Source of the DNA: Candidatus Absconditabacterales bacterium
Lineage (GTDB): Bacteria; Patescibacteria; JAEDAM01; Absconditabacterales; Absconditicoccaceae
DNA length: 13,652 nucleotides
Assembly: GCA_938010495.1 (NCBI GenBank)
Contig: CALLUT010000148.1
Coordinates: 1 to 13,652 of the forward strand
Direction: 5' to 3'
The first letter of the stretch is position 1; each line of letters opens with the position of its first letter. Below the pieces are notes generated by a model. The model ran no database searches and was not told the origin of the DNA. It saw only the letters and a list, made by a program, of their open reading frames with translations. Of the stretch, positions 1 through 9,043 are shown piece by piece. The position numbers and the translations under genes are program-made.

Positions 1-1155
1 CTTCCTTGTTCCAGGACCCATATATCCAAATACATTTGGATCTTCGGTACCATCTACAATTCATTTATCTAGTTGAAACTTATAGACTGCTTGGATCGTG
101 TACACGTCATACACTCATGTAATATCTTCTTTTTCATAATATCATAGTCGTGATAATTTTCTTTGAAGAATTCTTGCTTCTTTAGTTGATTGCCCTTTTA
201 TCAACGGTTCATTAAATGAATAATTTGCAAACTCGCCTACTGTAAACAACTGATTATGAAATTGTTGAGCTGACGATCATGAATTATTTCAATTCAATGA
301 AGGAGCTGGTGCCGCTGCAATTTTTCATGCTGTTGAGGTTGTACGTGTGGTTGATTGTGGACTCAAAGTAATTCTTTTACGTTTTACTACCTCTCTTAAT
401 GTGTTTCTCGTTTGTGCACCAAAGGTTCAACATGCTTCGTGAGAAGCTGGTAATCACATCGTACGTTGCTGAAATGCACATACTGCTGCTTTTGTTAATC
501 TTCAGTATTTACCGGTTGTACTAGATCGGTCAAGATATCATAAGGAAGCCAAATAACGTTGTAGTGAAATTACGAACTTATCATTTCTTCATGGCTCTAA
601 AGTCATTATCCATAGCATTCTTTCGAAAAAATCAGCATAAGAAGGGAAAACATTATAGTTGAATCATACTTTTTGTGGAATTACTCATGGAGCACAGATA
701 TATGCGTCTAAGTATTGTACACCAAATGATAATGCCCTACGGAGTCATTCTTCTCATTTTCATGCCCAAATATCAATTCTATCAAATTTTTGGTTTCTTT
801 CTCATTCATGAACGATAGCTCATCATCTATCTTCTACTTGTCCTATTCCCCATCCTGGAAAATATATTTTTGTACCAAATCTATATGAAGAAGGAGCAGC
901 TAGCATACCATTGAACACAGGTGCTCAAGAGGCTCATGCGATACCTTGTCAGTTTAGAATTTTTTCGTCATAGACGTTGCTTCTATAATAGAAAGATTGA
1001 CCATCAACAGGGGAATAATAAGCAGTAACTCTAAATTTCTTATAGGTACATTGACTTGTGTCTACTGCTGTTGCGACTCAATGATGAGCAGATACATTTC
1101 ACATAAATCAAAGCATCAATAATGCAGATACTCAAAGAATAATTTTTGTTTTCAT
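1..1155 (-). CDS. 3D-domain exported protein with two peptidoglycan-binding repeats (3' end cut by window edge)
   Basis: Read with UGA=Gly, this frame is open for 385 codons to the left edge, so the C-terminus is missing. Residues 1-23 look like a signal peptide (MKTKIILG..., ending in VSA before HHG). Residues about 41-150 match the 3D (Asp-Asp-Asp, RlpA/MltA-like double-psi beta-barrel) domain: VTAYYSP at 43-49, FGT at 93-95, VEDRGGAI at 107-114 and RIDIW at 126-130, which carry the conserved aspartates. Two peptidoglycan_binding_1-like repeats follow: about 195-255 (LQRYLASLGYL...G.YG..T..AV..FQ) and about 320-385 (ILQRKLSRLGYY...YKFQ). Between them lies a Ser/Thr/Ala/Pro/Asn-rich linker. 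By family this should be a cell-wall-binding enzyme, possibly acting on glycan, but the reaction is inferred. In-frame ATGs also exist at 1167 and 1185; 1155 gives the cleanest signal peptide, and 1185 would overlap the preceding gene. That gene's stop lies 20 nt upstream, so the two are probably cotranscribed. Confidence 0.8.
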
Positions 1156-1175
1156 GTTTATTTTCATTGAAATAA

Positions 1176-2144
1176 TTAACTTCATAAAATATTATCTAAT
1201 CAAGGCTCCTGGAATGTTGGTATTTTATCAGGCCAAATTACAAAACTATCATATTTAGGCAGTTGATAATCAAAGTTTAAATAATCAAAACTGGAGTTAG
1301 ATACTCCTCCACTATTTCAACCAGATAAATCAATAGAGTCAAAATTGAAATTTGGAACAAATTTATCAAACGAAACATTATTCAGTTGTGTCATTTTATA
1401 CTTAACAGCCAGTAAATCTTCCAAAATAGTTCATTCTAAATATGAGCTATTATTAACTAGAAGATCTTTATTTTGAGTAAGTAAACTACTTCTTTGGCTT
1501 AATAAATAAGCGTTTGTTTGTACTTTTTGTGCTAGAAATGCTTGAGCATTTGCTTGTATTCTATTTGTGATATAACATGGAGCGTATTCTAATGAAAGAG
1601 CTAATCATTCATCACTAACTCTATCATCTGATTGTTGTACTCATTTGAAAAACATTGCATCTCAACGTCTTTTTTCGGCAAGACATTGTTTTGATTTTGT
1701 AAGATAGTCTTGTGCGGATGCATTGAGTGCATCACTCGAATCTTTTATTTGTGCAATTGTTTTCTCTGTATGTGCAACATGAGCAGATATTGCTCAATCA
1801 GGGTTTTGAGATGATGTTACAAGACTCATAATATCAGTGTTTACCAATATTTGAGACTGTAAGAACAACTCATCAGTATTTTCTGCCGTTGGTGCTAACG
1901 AGTAAGAGCCATTACCAAATGAAAGTTGTGATAACGTTGTTCAAATAACCGCATTATCAACACTTGTGTCTTTCACAAAATTTTCTCACAAGACTACATT
2001 CTGTTGAATCGTCCATTCATCAAAGAAATCAAACGATACTACGGTTTGCATTCACAATACTGTTCGTATTAGTAAGAATCCTGCTAGACTTGTAGCAAAA
2101 ATAATTCTACGTTGTTTACGCCTCGTTATAAAGGTAGTAGTCAT
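1176..2144 (-). CDS. Hypothetical membrane-anchored extracytoplasmic protein, 322 aa
   Basis: The frame is uninterrupted from ATG at 2144 to TAA when UGA is glycine. A basic N-terminus (TRRKQRR at about 7-13) precedes a hydrophobic stretch at about 14-31, which fits a signal anchor with the rest outside the cytoplasm. The remainder is rich in Asn, Gln and Ser and looks mostly helical, with long amphipathic stretches at about 105-240. The C-terminal part (about 250-322) is rich in Asp, Phe and Asn. Only two cysteines are visible, at roughly mid-protein, and could pair. I recognise no family or catalytic motif. It lies directly upstream of the 3D/peptidoglycan-binding protein with a 20 nt gap, so an envelope role together with that protein is a reasonable inference. 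No Shine-Dalgarno sequence precedes the start. Confidence 0.75.
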
Positions 2145-2179
2145 AGGAATATAATGAGTAAATAACTCAAATGAACCGT

Positions 2180-2205
2180 ATAGTAGAAGGAAATGCCTTC
2201 TCTAT
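2180..2205 (-). other. Hairpin in the 5' leader region of the 322-aa envelope gene
   Basis: AGAAGG and CCTTCT pair around a 5-base loop. Flanking ATAG and CTAT extend the stem to 10 bp with one bulged base. There is no T-run on either side, so it does not look like an intrinsic terminator. It lies 36-61 bases upstream of the ATG at 2144, between that gene and the infB-pth terminator. It could be a leader RNA structure or a protein site; the function is unknown. Confidence 0.4.
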
Positions 2206-2240
2206 ATGTAACTCTATACTACAAGAAACAAGTTTATAAG

Positions 2241-2270
2241 TAAAAAAAAAGCTCCCTCGCGGAAAGCTCT
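2241..2270 (-). terminator. Intrinsic terminator of the infB-pth unit
   Basis: On the minus strand, AGCTTTC pairs with GGGAGCT (7 bp, including two G-U pairs) around a CGCGA loop, and an uninterrupted run of nine T follows at once. It lies about 70 bases beyond the pth stop and points in the direction of infB-pth transcription. It separates that unit from the two envelope genes downstream. Confidence 0.8.
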
Positions 2271-2339
2271 TGTTGACATATATGTTTGTAAGTGGTTTGA
2301 TATTTATGGTAGTGATAGGCTTTGGTTAGCAGGTGATTT

Positions 2340-2882
2340 TTACCCCACATTTTTACAATACTGCTCTATTCTTTGATCTATTTCATGGTCAGAAGCACGT
2401 AAGGCATGCATTTCTTCATCAGAAAATTTTCACAATACATAATCTACAACATCATGTCATGGATGAGTTGGTCTTCCTACTCATAATTTTAATTTCCAGA
2501 AATTTGTTGATCATGTCCTAGCATAAATATCTCTAATTCCATTATGCCCTCCATGAGATCATGAGTATTTAAGTTTTATAGCTCATGATGGCAAATCAAT
2601 ATCATCATGGATAATAAGACAATCTTCTGGTGCAATTTTGTAAAATTGCATGATTGCAGAGACAGGTCCTCATGATTTATTCATAAATGTCATTGGTTTT
2701 ACTGCAATGAATTGAGTATTATTGAACATTCATGTCGCTACTTCTGCCTGAAATTTATTGTTATATAGCAAGTCAGTTGCGTTAAAACGATTACAAAAAT
2801 CCTCTAATGCAATGAATCAAGCATTGTGTCTTGTTTTTTCATATTCAGATCCTGGGTTTCATAACCCGATAAATAATTTCAT
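2340..2882 (-). CDS. pth: Peptidyl-tRNA hydrolase
   Basis: This bacterial Pth (180 aa, close to the usual 180-200) releases tRNA from peptidyl-tRNA that has dropped off ribosomes. The N-terminus reads FIGLGNPGSEYEKTRHNAG. Key residues sit where E. coli Pth has them, within one position: N9, catalytic H19, N68 in KPMTFMNKSG, D93 in HDDIDLPSG, and N114 in GSHGGHNGIRDI. The C-terminal VDYVLGKFS segment is also typical. By hand count 10 of 18 glycines are UGA, including the second glycine of GLGNPG and the one in LPSG; with UGA as a stop the gene would be broken ten times. The start lies 6 bases after the infB stop, so it is almost certainly translated from the infB mRNA. No Shine-Dalgarno sequence precedes it. 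A terminator follows. Confidence 0.96.
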
Positions 2883-2888
2883 AGCGTA

Positions 2889-5234
2889 TTATTGTAAGGT
2901 AGTTTCCCAAAATTCGACAATATCTCATACAACAAGTTTCTTAGACATTCTTACTTTTAATCAACACTCATGTCATTCTGACATTTCTTTTACACTTTCT
3001 TGTTCTCTTTGTAGTGATGTTACAGTACCAATAATTTCTGGAGTTCTTTCATCATCAATAGGATTTCAATTTTCATCCTTAATGGCGACTTCTAAGTCTT
3101 CACCTCTAAATACCTTTATTTTAACTCAGTTTTTAGCTTTTCACTCAAGAATTTTTCATCCAAAAATCATTTCTTTTCCTCTCTTAAAGAAGACAGCAAG
3201 CACTTCAAGCTTACCAATATACTCTTCAACTTCTTTGAGTTCAATCATTCATTGTCAAACTCCATGGAGATATTCAATAAATTGATAGATAATATCATAT
3301 TCTTTTATAGTTACTTTGAGTTGATCTGCTTTTTTCTTTAATGCTCCACTTGCTCACACATTAAATCAAACAAGAATAGCATCTGCTGCTTGAGCAAATG
3401 TTAGATCTCAATTAGTAATTGATCATACATCAGAATGAACAATCTTTAATTCTACGTTTTCAGGAAGTTCTACTTGCGATGCAGCATGTTTAATCGCTTC
3501 TAAACTACCATAACTATCTGCCTTAAGAATCAATTTGAGAGAAACACTGTCTCATTGTCATATCTTGTCCATCAATGAACTCAATACAGCTTCTTTTGAA
3601 ACTGACTGTTCATGATGTTTAATTGCAGAAATTTTCTTTGAAGCTTCTCTTTCTGAAGCAACTACTTCAGCAACTCTTCATGGTTCTGGTAAATCTTGAA
3701 TTCAAAGAATCATTACTGGGTCTCATCATGTAGCTTCCTTGAGAGGATTTCATACCCAATCAGTCATTCTTCTTATTTTTCATGATGTATTATGAATCAC
3801 AATACGATCTCATACTTTCAATGTTCATGTCATAATCAATAATGAGGTAGTAACTCATTCTTTAGCATTTTTATGTGATTCTACTACTACTCATACAGCT
3901 GATCTAGATGGGCTATATGTCAATTCCAGCATTTCATATTGAAGTAACACAGAATCAAGTAAGTCATCAATACCTTGACCAGTCATAGATGAGATTGGCA
4001 TTACCATAGTATCTCCTCATCGGTCTTCAGGTTGTAGTCAGTGTTGAGCAAGCTGCCCTTTGATTTCTTCTAATTTACCTACTCATAAGTCTATTTTTGT
4101 AATAGCAACGATTACTGGGACTCCAGCATCCTTAGCATGATTGATAGCTTCTATAGTTTGAGGTTTCACTCAATCATCAACAGCAACAACAACAATTACA
4201 ATATTTGTAATTTTAGATCATCTTGCTCTCAATGAAGTAAACAACTCATGTCATGGAGTATCAATAAATGTTATTTTTTGATCATTATGTACGATTTGAG
4301 ATGCTCAAATTGATTGCGTAATTCATCCAGCTTCTCATGCAACAACATCTGTTTTTCTAAGGTAATCCAATAATTTTGTTTTACCATGATCTACATGTCC
4401 CATAATAGTAACAATTGGTGGTCTAGCCGTAAGGTCTGAAGCTTCTTTATCTTGATTAAGAATTGATTGAAGATTTCATTCTAGGATATCTTCTACAGTT
4501 ACTTGTGCTCATTCTCTTTCTACAGTAACATCAAATTCTGCTGCAATCAATGTAGCAGTATCAAAATCGATACTTGCTTGTGCTGCTACAAGAATTTTGT
4601 TTGCAAGAAGTACTTTCATCACTTCAGGGAAAGATACTCACATTTTTTCTGAAAATTCTTTTACTACTATGCTATCTCACATAGTAATTGTTCCTTTCTT
4701 CTTCAAAGAATCAGAAACCTTATATGTTTTTTTCTTCTTTTCGATAGTTGGTGTATTTTTATCCGCTCATGGTCTTTTGGTATGACCAATTGTAATCGCT
4801 GCTCTAGGTTTTCTATTATTTTGAGAAAATGATGGTCTACGAGATCCTCATCTACTTCATCATCCTCATGATGGTCTACGAGTTCATCATCATCTTGGTC
4901 TAAATGAAGAATCGTATGACGCTTCTTTACGTTTTTTGTTAATAAGTTCATCCACTCAAGTAGATTTTTCCTTAGCAGGCTTCTTTGCAGGTACTGGATC
5001 AGCTTTTTTGATTACTCTTGCTTCCTTCATTTCAGGTTCAAATCTTTTTTCTTTTACTTTTGGAGCTTTTTTTGCTGTTGGTTTTTTATCTGGTTTAGAA
5101 CTGTAATCTTCTACAGTTTCTGGTTCAGCCTTTTTTTCGTCAGGTGCAGCAATTCATAGTCATGAAAGAAATCATGCATCATCTCAAAAAATATTTTCAA
5201 CTACTTTGTTATCATCATTTCAACTACCTGGCAT
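2889..5234 (-). CDS. infB: Translation initiation factor IF-2
   Basis: This is IF2 (781 aa), the GTPase that brings fMet-tRNA to the 30S subunit and promotes subunit joining. Residues 1-110 are a charged, Lys/Pro/Ala-rich, probably disordered leader. Residues about 110-136 form an Arg/Gly/Ser-rich tract coded by clustered UGA. Residues about 177-250 match the IF2 N-domain ([11 protein letters not shown]..., [12 protein letters not shown]). The G domain has GHVDHGKT at 279-286, DTPGH at 325-329 and TKID at 379-382. Domains II, III and C2 follow, including the [11 protein letters not shown] end. Most glycines are UGA, including that of DTPGH, but both glycines of the P-loop are GGN. The ATG at 5234 has a promoter-like sequence about 37-64 bases upstream and no Shine-Dalgarno sequence. 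pth follows after 6 bases; the usual partners nusA and rbfA are not adjacent. Confidence 0.97.
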
Positions 5235-5270
5235 TAACTTTATTAACAAAACAAAAATTTTACTGGTCAC

Positions 5271-5298
5271 ATTCTATCAATTTTGATCCTGCTTTCAA
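5271..5298 (-). promoter_or_regulatory. Probable sigma70-type promoter for infB-pth
   Basis: On the minus strand, TTGAAA (5293-5298) and TAGAAT (5271-5276) are 16 bases apart, which predicts a leader of roughly 30 bases before the infB ATG. It lies in the 98-base divergent gap between infB and cca. The match is reasonable but untested. The cca promoter is not clear; TATCAT or CATAAT near 5308-5314 could be its -10 element. Confidence 0.45.
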
Positions 5299-5332
5299 TT
5301 GAAAAACTATCATAATACACTAATATACATGC

Positions 5333-7015
5333 ATGAATTTGAGATTTGACCAATTACCTGTTCTTTTTGAACACCAATTATTCATGATATCCGTACTTCC
5401 TGATACTGACATTTTCTTTGTTTGATGAGCAATTAGAGATGTTTTGCTATGAAAAACAATTGACCCAACTGATATAGATTGTACCTGTATTTGAGATCCA
5501 AATACATTACGAGAAACTGTAGACAAATTTGATAATGATAGTATTGATCGCTTCAGAACTGAAAAATTTTGAACAATTTCACTCATTAAGCGTGAAAAAG
5601 ATAAAGAATACATGTATGAACTGACTCCATTTCGTACAGAATGAACATATAGTGATGTCCGTCATCCTGATCAACTTGAACGATCTGATAGTCTTTTGTC
5701 GGATAGTAAAAGAAGAGATTTTACTATAAATTGTATATATCGACTGTGAATAAATAAACCTCGAAAGAGCGAATCAAAACGCACTGCAGACAATCTAGAA
5801 CAAGCATTAAAACACAACAGTCCAGTTCTCATAGAAAATACCCTCATACTAACCAATCATGATCACATTGATTGATTTACTACAGACTCTGTTCAAGTAT
5901 TACTTGATACTGCTCTCGTTGTATGAGAACAACTATCTTGAACACACTTAAGCATCATTTTTGATCCTCATTGAGGGATAAAATCTCTACAAGAGCGTGT
6001 TATTGTAACTGTATGAGACCCTCTTCAAAGATTTGAAGAAGATGCTTTGAGAGTCATGAGATGAGCAAGATTTGGTATTACCCTCAATGAGAATCTTCCT
6101 TGAATTGAACAACAAAACAATTGATTTGATTTCAGAAAGAAAACCCGAGAAGCGATGAAATCATGTGCACACCTTGTAAAAAACGTTTCTTTTGAACGTA
6201 TCAATCAGGAAATGATAAAAGTATTTTCTGGAAACAACCCGTTCGGATATATCAGTATCTTATGAGATTTAGAACTTATAGAATATATCTTCCCCTCACT
6301 GCATTGATGTTTGTGAAACATACAACCATCTAGACATCATCCATTTGATACCTTTGCACATACAATACTAACACTCCATGCATTACAAAAAATCAATACT
6401 GATTATCGTGTTAAATTTGCAATGCTTCTTCATGATGTATGAAAACCTGAACAATATGAATTTATGGAAAAAGCAATCGCTGCAAATCCTGAAAACCCTG
6501 ATAGATCATGATTCGAACATCATGCAGATATTAGTGTAGAACATGCGCGCAAAGAACTCAAACGTCTTTGTTTTTCAAAGAAAGATATTGATAGTATAAG
6601 TCGATACATAAAACGACATCATAGACCTTGAGAGATTCTTGATGGAAATGAAAAAAATCGTGAAAAAAAATTGAGAAAATTATTATCAGATTGATGATTA
6701 GAACAAACACACAATCTAATAGATATTGCAATCGCTGACAGATTATGACAATTTAATCCTATTCAACCACCAGCGATTCAAGAGCTAGTTGCCATGAAAG
6801 AAAAAGTATCAACCCTGTTCGAAAATGAATGAAGATTTACCATGAAAGATCTGGCTGTAAATTGAAGTCGAGTTATGGAAAAATATAAAATCACAGCATG
6901 ACCAGAGTTATGAACGTTATTATGAAAGACATTTGAGCGAGTACTTGGTGATATCCAATGAAGAAATAACGAAGAAGAAATTTGAAAATATCTAAAAAAT
7001 TTATTGAGTCAGTAA
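5333..7015 (+). CDS. cca: CCA-adding enzyme (tRNA nucleotidyltransferase) with C-terminal HD domain and an insertion
   Basis: This enzyme of the poly(A) polymerase/tRNA nucleotidyltransferase family (560 aa) builds or repairs the tRNA 3' CCA end. The head has VGGAIRDVLLG at 30-40, then the metal-binding pair D47/D49 in TDIDCT. RRDFTIN is at 127-133. IIFDPHGG begins near 208, followed by VGDPLQRFEEDALRVMRGARF, the nucleotide-template region. A C-terminal HD domain has H343 and LLHDVGK with H367-D368, plus later His-rich segments. The family normally has about a dozen residues between RRDFTIN and the DPxGG segment. Here there are about 78, so an insertion of roughly 65 residues is present. The start is fixed by an in-frame TAA four codons upstream. 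Both glycines of GGxxRD are UGA, which strongly supports UGA=Gly. rplI follows after 72 bases. Confidence 0.93.
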
Positions 7016-7028
7016 ATTGTTTTCCCTC

Positions 7029-7056
7029 TTGCATTCTGCCCTAAAACCAATAAAAA
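7029..7056 (+). promoter_or_regulatory. Weak candidate promoter for rplI
   Basis: TTGCAT (7029-7034) and TAAAAA (7051-7056) are 16 bases apart in the 72-base gap between cca and rplI, giving a leader of about 25 bases. The -10 element is a poor match. No terminator separates cca from rplI, so read-through from cca is an equally good explanation. Confidence 0.25.
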
Positions 7057-7087
7057 CATGCATTGATTTACCCGTAAAATTTTTGTA

Positions 7088-7633
7088 ATGTCTAAAAAAG
7101 CAAAAGTACTTCTTCTTAAACCTCTTTCTGGAAAAGGAAATGCAGGAGAAGTAGTAGAAGTGAAATCACACTTCGCAAACTATGTTCTTATCCCACAAGG
7201 AACAGCTATCTACTATGATAAGCAAGCACAAAACCAACATAAAGCTCATGCTAAGAAAGTTGAAGCATTTAAAGCAGAAATGAAAAAAACTGTTCAAGAA
7301 ATCGCTACAAAACTTGAAAAAGATGGTATCACTTATACAAAAGTTGCTACTGAATCTGGTTCACTATACGATAGTATCTCAGCGAGAACATTATCAAAAT
7401 ATGCTCTTGATGAATTCAACACTATCCTTGCACCAGAGTACTTCACACTTGATCCTAAAATTGAATCACTTGGTGAATATACAGCAGACTTCAAATATGA
7501 AGATGTAGCTATTACATTCGCTATTATTGTTGAAAGAGAAGGTGGTCCTACAGAAGCAGATCTTAACAAAGATCTAGTAATTGAAGCTCCTGTTGTTGAA
7601 GAAGAATCTCAAGAAGAAGAAACTGAAGAATAA
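7088..7633 (+). CDS. rplI: Large-subunit ribosomal protein bL9
   Basis: The N-terminus has the bL9 signature: KVLLLKPLSGKGNAGEVVEV followed by FANYVLIPQGTA, the first domain that binds 23S rRNA. A long charged helix (about 40-80, rich in Lys, Ala, Gln and Glu) links to a C-terminal domain at about 85-155. The 181 residues exceed the usual ~150 because of an acidic tail (EEESQEEETEE). This is the only complete gene in the window with no in-frame UGA: all nine glycines are GGA or GGT. That fits a highly expressed gene avoiding the reassigned codon. No Shine-Dalgarno sequence lies before the ATG; the leader is AT-rich. Several CPR lineages lack bL9, and its presence here fits Gracilibacteria/Absconditabacteria better than Microgenomates. 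A strong terminator follows 18 bases after the stop. Confidence 0.97.
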   Translation: MSKKAKVLLLKPLSGKGNAGEVVEVKSHFANYVLIPQGTAIYYDKQAQNQHKAHAKKVEAFKAEMKKTVQEIATKLEKDGITYTKVATESGSLYDSISARTLSKYALDEFNTILAPEYFTLDPKIESLGEYTADFKYEDVAITFAIIVEREGGPTEADLNKDLVIEAPVVEEESQEEETEE

Positions 7634-7651
7634 TTCATACTATACTTCCGT

Positions 7652-7694
7652 AAAAAAAACCGTTTATATCCTTTATTGGAAAACGGTTTTTTTT
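7652..7694 (+). terminator. Strong intrinsic terminator after rplI, potentially bidirectional
   Basis: Bases 7652-7665 (A8, CCGTTT) pair perfectly with 7681-7694 (AAACGG, T8) in a 14-bp stem. Within the 15-base apical part, TCC and GGA can add three more pairs around TTTATT. The T8 run ends the right arm, as expected for plus-strand termination. The A8 on the left would give the same signal on the minus strand. It separates rplI from the next promoter. Confidence 0.88.
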
Positions 7695-7714
7695 ATGTTT
7701 TTAATGGCTATTTT

Positions 7715-7742
7715 TTGACAAAAATTAAAAATATGATATAAT
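7715..7742 (+). promoter_or_regulatory. Perfect consensus promoter abutting the start codon at 7748
   Basis: TTGACA (7715-7720) and TATAAT (7737-7742) match both sigma70 hexamers exactly, with a 16-base spacer. The ATG begins five bases after the -10 element, so the expected transcription start falls on or within one or two bases of the A of the ATG. The mRNA should therefore be leaderless or nearly so. Confidence 0.85.
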
Positions 7743-7747
7743 TAGTT

Positions 7748-9043
7748 ATGGTGCAAATTTGAGCAAAAGCAAAGCTTTGACTTCTCTTACTATGACTATG
7801 TATTATCATCTTTTGATGGATAAATGCATTTTTTAGTGTTCAAAAAAATAATGAAACACCACTAGAAAATGACATATTACAGGCAAATATTGAACCAGAA
7901 CAAACCGTTGAAGACAAAGAAATCATTATTGATAATAACACAATCGAAGAAAAAAATAAAGAAATTCAAGAAGTAGAACAAACTATAGAAAAACAAGCTG
8001 TAACAATACTCTTTCCCCCATTCTATGATCAGGCAATGATTGATGTTATAGCTGAACTCATTGAAGAACAATCTTGAATTGAAACCAAATCAAAAACTCT
8101 CTCAAAACGAGATCATTATGAAATATTTTTAGAACGCTTTGTTACAAAAAAATCTGATTCTATAGATATAGTAATAGCTCCTAGTCAACGATGGGATAGT
8201 TTTGAAGATCGATGAACAAAGTTTGAACTTCCAGAGCAACTACAACGTTTCTATCATACTTCGTTTCAAGAGTCAATGTATGATAGTCCTATAACGATTG
8301 TACCAGTATGACTAGATCCTCTGGTTCTTCTATCAAGAGCAAATACAAGAGTAACAATAAAAAAAGTTCGTGACATACTCAATAGTTGAATATCTTTTTG
8401 AATGTGATTTGATGCATATGATAAAGCATGATTATCTCAATGAAAAGAACCATTTTTACACGCAAATGTTTTAGCAGAGACTCTTATCAAAGAATCGCTG
8501 TTGTTATGATCAGTTGAGTGGATGACACTATTGCTTAACAATAATCAACGAGATTGATCTACAATGCGTACATTATCAGATTGTCCAGTTTCAGATCCTA
8601 TTTGTCTCATACAAAATAACCACAAAGATATTACACTTTGATTCCTTTCTGATACTCAGACATTTGATAACTTATTATTAAGACTACTCCCATGGTCTGA
8701 TCAATCAACATACCCAGTAAGATGACGATGAATGATAATAAACAAAGACTCCAGCAATAAGGATGCTACTGCACAACGAATAGAATCATTTCTCACTCTA
8801 AATGTAGAAACAAACACTATTCCATATCCGTCATGACTCTTATGAGCAACGTATAGCATGTTACAACGGCAATCAATCACTGAGCCATTTACTTCAATTA
8901 AAGAATTCCAAAACAATACTAAATTATTATATTGAACAATCGAAAAATCTGATAACATAATACATACTCAACCATTTTTAGATGCAGTTGATTGAACAAT
9001 AGATCAAAAGTTTTTTATGCAAAAAATAGCTAATCAATACTAG
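7748..9043 (+). CDS. Membrane-anchored protein resembling an extracellular solute-binding protein
   Basis: Read with UGA=Gly, this is 431 aa from ATG to TAG. Residues about 8-30 are one hydrophobic segment (signal anchor). Residues about 34-82 are a very acidic Glu/Asn/Gln-rich spacer. A globular part from about 84 to the end opens with AVTILFPPFYDQAMIDVIAE and continues with DSIDIVIAPSQRW and ITIVPVGLDPLVLLSR. That pattern of alternating beta strands and helices resembles ABC-transporter solute-binding proteins, but no diagnostic motif was found. The segment contains no lipobox I trust and no ABC permease or ATPase is nearby, so transport is only a guess. All 21 glycines I counted are UGA and none is GGN, the reverse of the preceding rplI. 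The stop shares the palindrome CTAG with the stop of the convergent gene. Confidence 0.75.

Noticed and set aside
2145..2339. A possible small RNA or tRNA between pth and the 322-aa gene.
   Set aside because: Only a terminator and one short hairpin are found; there is no cloverleaf, no conserved T-loop sequence and no promoter that would define an RNA gene.
2758..3285. A 175-codon standard-code ORF on the plus strand.
   Set aside because: It lies antisense to pth and the end of infB, whose conserved motifs are clear. Its composition (Ser, His, Phe-rich) is that of a shadow frame.
4703..4951. An Asp/His-rich ORF on the minus strand suggesting a metal-binding protein.
   Set aside because: It is the out-of-frame reading of the infB Arg/Gly-rich repeat; the acidic His repeats are by-products of TGATGA clusters.
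7333..7569. A 78-codon minus-strand ORF inside rplI.
   Set aside because: It is the antisense shadow of bL9, and no start context or family signal supports it.
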